The notes beneath the pieces are model-generated. The model had not been told where the DNA came from. It saw only the letters and a list, made by a program, of their open reading frames with translations, and searched no databases. Of a stretch of 64,000 nt of DNA, positions 61,001 to 64,000 are shown one piece after another; position 1 is the stretch's first letter; each line of letters opens with the position of its first letter. Origin of the DNA: Oikopleura dioica (Eukaryota > Chordata > Appendicularia > Copelata > Oikopleuridae); NCBI GenBank assembly GCA_907165135.1, contig OU015567.1:11661001-11725000 (forward strand), in the 5' to 3' direction. The translations under genes and the position numbers were made by a program.

Positions 61001-61580
61001 CTCTACGACACCTTCAAGGACAATATTCCAGGTAATCCATTCGATAAATTTTTTGTAGGAATTTTTATTTTAGAGCTCCTCTCAAGTCCAGTTGGAGAAG
61101 CTTGGCGGCAGCTAAGAACGGAAATTGACCAGAGCACGGATAACTGGTGTGCCCTCGCGCTGAAAGCGCTTAGTGTCATTCATAATCGGTAAGAACTGAC
61201 TGCCTAAAGCTGCAAATAATTTGAGAATCCTAGACCTGGATGCGTAAATATAATGGTGACAACAACTCAGCTGGTCCCTGCGATAGCGAAGTGCATGCTG
61301 TACGAATTAGGGCCTGTTTTCAATATTGACAACGTCTACTCCGCAACGAAAATCGGAAAGGAGAGCTGCTTCGAAAGAATTATCCAGCGTTTTGGAAAGA
61401 ATGTCACGTACGTCTGTATTGGCGACGGGAGAGAAGAAGAGATTGCTGCAAAAACGGTACCGAAAAATGTTACTTTCATTTTTTAAAAATTGATTTCAGC
61501 ATAACGTTCCATTCTGGCCAATCTCGACGCACAATGACTTGATGGCTCTTCACCAAGCGTTAGAGCTTGAATATCTGTAA
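58030..61580 (+). CDS. EYA: Eyes absent (EYA) transcription coactivator and tyrosine phosphatase
   Basis: EYA is a HAD-family protein phosphatase and partner of Six transcription factors in sensory and placode development. Exon 1 (58030) reads [17 protein letters not shown] second exon (59233) supplies a short Tyr/Gln/Pro-rich transactivation segment. The Eya domain follows: [20 protein letters not shown] with nucleophile [88 protein letters not shown] (Mg-binding acidic motif) and the terminal [13 protein letters not shown], stopping at 61580. All catalytic motifs are present. The N-terminal part is short compared with vertebrate EYA. Two introns are enlarged by related 0.75-kb MITEs. AATAAA at 61611 ends the gene. 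Confidence 0.97.
58214..58967. mobile_element. TTAA-flanked foldback MITE, copy 1, in Eya intron 1
   Basis: Inverted ends beginning GGATATAGCCGTTCTCAAGG, with TTAA at 58210-58213 and 58968-58971. About 70 bp of each end pair closely (including CACTTTCGTAGCGC). The centre holds GC-rich words such as CAGCGCGC. There is no coding sequence. TTAA duplication suggests piggyBac-type mobilisation, although the terminal bases are not the usual piggyBac ones. Confidence 0.85.
60131..60885. mobile_element. TTAA-flanked foldback MITE, copy 2, in another Eya intron
   Basis: Inverted ends beginning GGATATACCCGATAAAATT, with TTAA at 60127-60130 and 60886-60889. Its length (755 bp) and layout, the AGCGCC and TCGAGAAA words, and the GC-rich AGCGCG centre match copy 1 at 58214, so the two are diverged members of one family. 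Confidence 0.85.
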
Positions 61581-61610
61581 AATATTGCAAACAATCAAAA
61601 ATACCTGCCG

Positions 61611-61616
61611 AATAAA
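61611..61616 (+). terminator. Polyadenylation signal of Eya
   Basis: AATAAA 31 bp after the Eya stop codon. About 30 bp further on, a pyrimidine-rich acceptor-like TTTTTTTCCTAAATTAG abuts an ATG of the next gene. Confidence 0.6.
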
Positions 61617-61754
61617 GATTCTGACTATATTTTTTTCCTAAATTAGATGACGAAAGAGACAGGAAGAGTTAATCCTGAAAATTGGATTTGCGGCGATTTT
61701 GTCATGGGTTCCGAGTTGTTAGTTACTTGGGAAATTTTTAGAGCAGAAGAGAAG

Positions 61755-64000
61755 ATGAAAGGAAAAGGAAAATGGAAATATTTCTTTTTATTAAATTTTG
61801 CTAGAGCCCAAGACATACTTTCCCGATTTGCGGAAACGAGGGTTTTAGATACTTTATCGATTACGGTTGATAGAGATGGCGCTTGTTTTTATGAAGGCAG
61901 AGAATATGAAGACGGAGAAGTTGCTCAAATAACGGATTGTATTTATCATTCGTGTTCATTTGGATCTTTGACACAGCTTTCATTTTGTGAAGAAATAAAC
62001 GAAATATACGAAGAAATGGAAAATGACGCGACAAAAGATCAAAATCAAGAAAATCGTTATGCATGGACATGTCCAGCCCAACAGGCAATGACTCCGAGCG
62101 GCTTGTGCATCCCTTGCTATGGCCTTATAGATGTTCCACTTGATTCTGAATCCTGTACTTGCATTGACTACGCTTACACGAACCCGATAGATCCTTACGA
62201 GTGCATTTGTCAAGCTGGGTACCAAGAGCAAAATGGGATTTGTGTAGAGAGTGTCAGCACTACTACAACGTCGGTGACTTTGACCACAACCACGCAAGTA
62301 CTCTGCGAGCTCCCATTCGTCAGAAACAGTGATAACGTCTGTGTCAAGTGTGGTGGTGCTTTTGAAACTAGCACAACTGTCTCGCATTGCACTTGCCAGG
62401 AAGAAGCGTCGCTTATCGCCGGACAAAATCGCTGCCGATGCAACTTGGGATACGCTTATGTTTCAGATGAAGACCCTTTACTGCCGGGAAGTTGCACTCT
62501 CTGCAGCGGTCCGATGGATGTTTCGGTAAATGACGGCTCAACTGAATTTTGCTTGTGCGGCGAAAACGCTGAGATAAACCCTGATTACGATCCAAGTAAG
62601 CCTTGGGATTCCAATTCATGGTATTGTAGATGCAAGAGTGGGTATATTTCCGTCCCTGACACAAATTTACCGAGGATAAGTTTTGGCTCATTTGGAAACG
62701 CAAGATATTTTGCAGTTACTAATGATGGTGATGATGGCAATCAAATTCAATCACCATTTCAACACGACTACGGCAAATGCGTTTTGCCAACGGGAGAGTG
62801 TGAAGAAGGCCAAGTCTTTAACTCCGACGGTGTTTGTATTACTTGTTTGGGGATTGTACCTGACGTTTTAACGACCCTTGATTGCTCTTGCAAAGAGAAT
62901 GCATCTTTACAAGCTGGGTCAAACCCGCCAGTGTGCGCTTGCGATGAAGGGTTCACGGAAATTGATGGAGAATGTGAAAGTACTGTTCCAGGAGTTTGTG
63001 GAACATCTGAAGTTCTAAATAGTGATGGAGAGTGCATCATGTGTCTAGGATTGGTTGAATCTCCACTTCCGGGTGTTACGTGTAGCTGTATTGAGAATGC
63101 ATCTATGTCACAATACGCGCCCATCTGTTTTTGCGACAATGGGTTCAAAGAAGAAAATGGAGTTTGCGTTCAAGATTGCGAATCAATCGGCTTAGTTGAA
63201 AATGAAAGCGGAGAGTGTGCTCCTACAACTACGTCTACATCTACAACAACATCCACATCTACTACGACACAGACAACTACTACTTCTACAACTACTTATA
63301 CAACGACGACGTCTTCATCAACTACCACGACGACGACAACGACTACAGAGCTTGGTGAATGTGAAAATGGAATGGTTAGAAACAGCATTGGAATTTGCAT
63401 CCGCTGCTTTGGAGCAATAGAAACTCCGCTGTCAACTGAGCTTTGCACATGCGGTCCAAATGCGACAATTCTATCATATGCTCCTCTATGCGTGTGTAAT
63501 CCTGGGTTCATTGATGATGACGGAGTATGTATTCTGCAGACAACGACTTCATCAACGACAACATCTACGTCGACGACTTCAACAACGACAACACCTACAA
63601 CTTCTACGACATCTGCGACATCTACGACAACGACGACAAGCACATCAACAACCGATCTTGTTTGCTCTGACGACATGGCTTTGAATTCGCTTGGAGTTTG
63701 CATTTTGTGCATAGGAGTCCATGAAGACCCTCTCCCTGGAGAGACTTGCACATGCAAAGAGAATGCCTCCCTTATTGATGGATTGCCCGTATGTCTGTGC
63801 GATGATGGCTTCAACAATAATGATAATTACTGCATTCAAACAACAACCACGTCTACAACATCAACAACTACCACGTCTACGACGCTAGAATCGTGTGAGG
63901 CGGGCCAAGTTCGAAATATGCTTGGCCAGTGTATATCTTGTATGGGAGTTTATGAAGATCCTCTTCCCGGAGAAACATGTTCGTGCAAAGAAAATGCATC
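61755..64000 (+). CDS. Secreted cysteine-repeat, threonine-rich mucin-like protein (partial)
   Basis: Open from 61755 to the window end (about 748 codons). The ATG at 61755 gives a signal peptide (MKGKGKWKYFFLLNFARAQ). An in-frame ATG at 61647 is an alternative. A short unit resembling a VWC module follows (CFYEGREYEDGEVAQITDC). Then a module of about 70-75 residues recurs (near 62790, 62990, 63350, 63655, 63890). It reads roughly NSxGxCIxCxG, PLPGETCTCKENASL, CxCDxGF, and is EGF-like in cysteine density but with a different pattern. Between modules lie Thr/Ser-only linkers (63226-63353, 63540-63655, 63838-63885) expected to be heavily O-glycosylated. This is a gel- or matrix-forming architecture. 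Larvacean house proteins (oikosins) have similar features, so that role is a reasonable guess, not a demonstrated one. Confidence 0.8.
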   Translation, partial: MKGKGKWKYFFLLNFARAQDILSRFAETRVLDTLSITVDRDGACFYEGREYEDGEVAQITDCIYHSCSFGSLTQLSFCEEINEIYEEMENDATKDQNQENRYAWTCPAQQAMTPSGLCIPCYGLIDVPLDSESCTCIDYAYTNPIDPYECICQAGYQEQNGICVESVSTTTTSVTLTTTTQVLCELPFVRNSDNVCVKCGGAFETSTTVSHCTCQEEASLIAGQNRCRCNLGYAYVSDEDPLLPGSCTLCSGPMDVSVNDGSTEFCLCGENAEINPDYDPSKPWDSNSWYCRCKSGYISVPDTNLPRISFGSFGNARYFAVTNDGDDGNQIQSPFQHDYGKCVLPTGECEEGQVFNSDGVCITCLGIVPDVLTTLDCSCKENASLQAGSNPPVCACDEGFTEIDGECESTVPGVCGTSEVLNSDGECIMCLGLVESPLPGVTCSCIENASMSQYAPICFCDNGFKEENGVCVQDCESIGLVENESGECAPTTTSTSTTTSTSTTTQTTTTSTTTYTTTTSSSTTTTTTTTTELGECENGMVRNSIGICIRCFGAIETPLSTELCTCGPNATILSYAPLCVCNPGFIDDDGVCILQTTTSSTTTSTSTTSTTTTPTTSTTSATSTTTTTSTSTTDLVCSDDMALNSLGVCILCIGVHEDPLPGETCTCKENASLIDGLPVCLCDDGFNNNDNYCIQTTTTSTTSTTTTSTTLESCEAGQVRNMLGQCISCMGVYEDPLPGETCSCKENA

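Noticed and set aside
63296-63817. Minus-strand Val/Asp-rich frame of 173 codons
   Set aside because: It is the antisense shadow of the Thr-rich linkers of the mucin-like gene.
1-64000. CRISPR arrays, prophage, bacterial operons, rRNA
   Set aside because: None seen. Repeats in the window are transposon ends, foldback arrays, FN3 units or mucin modules, and the genes are clearly spliced eukaryotic ones.

Overview
The window is animal nuclear DNA from a very compact genome, most plausibly an appendicularian (larvacean) tunicate such as Oikopleura. The sequence evidence is: many introns of about 35-70 bp; several introns that need GC-AG or GA-AG borders to keep a conserved protein in frame; rows of same-strand genes only 60-190 bp apart, each with a splice-acceptor-like motif just before its ATG (as expected for spliced-leader trans-splicing of operons); and an animal gene set (Eya, polycystin-1-like, GMEB-type SAND protein, lipin, AP-3 sigma, UBE2R). 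The species assignment is inference. All gene models were spliced by hand.

Layout. 0.5-3.3 kb (minus): a GH28 polygalacturonase-like secreted enzyme and a RING/coiled-coil protein. 3.3-7.3 kb: no recognisable gene. 7.3-10 kb (plus): GMEB-like SAND-domain gene. 11-14 kb (minus): secreted three-finger (LU) plus sushi protein whose first coding exon carries a 1.0 kb hAT-like MITE. 15.2-15.8 kb: a small unrecognised gene. 16.3-21 kb (plus): a LOTUS-like (OST-HTH) protein and an acidic protein with a candidate eIF4E-binding motif. 21.7-37.1 kb (minus): six genes in two operon-like trains, lipin > LONP1 > UBE2R/CDC34 and HSD17B12-like reductase > SLX9-like > AP3S, separated by a foldback MITE. 37.3-40 kb (minus): kinase-homology/guanylate-cyclase protein with no ectodomain found. 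40.7-57.5 kb (plus): a roughly 5,550-residue polycystin-1-like protein coded almost wholly by one 16 kb exon. 58-61.6 kb (plus): Eya, with two sibling TTAA-flanked MITEs in two introns. 61.7-64 kb (plus): start of a secreted cysteine-rich, threonine-rich mucin-like protein that runs off the window.

Mobile DNA is prominent. A 4.18 kb hAT transposon with 8-bp target duplications, an apparently intact spliced transposase and an exact-looking tandem duplication of its last 1,002 bp lies inside what was a 43-bp intron of the HSD17B12-like gene. Four MITEs of three families also have recognisable ends and target duplications. The strongest second-look items are this transposon and its duplication, the MITE in the LU/sushi exon, the non-canonical introns (one interrupts the codon of the putative first catalytic Asp of the transposase), the cyclase domain that lacks the usual Asn/Arg pair, and the giant intronless polycystin exon.
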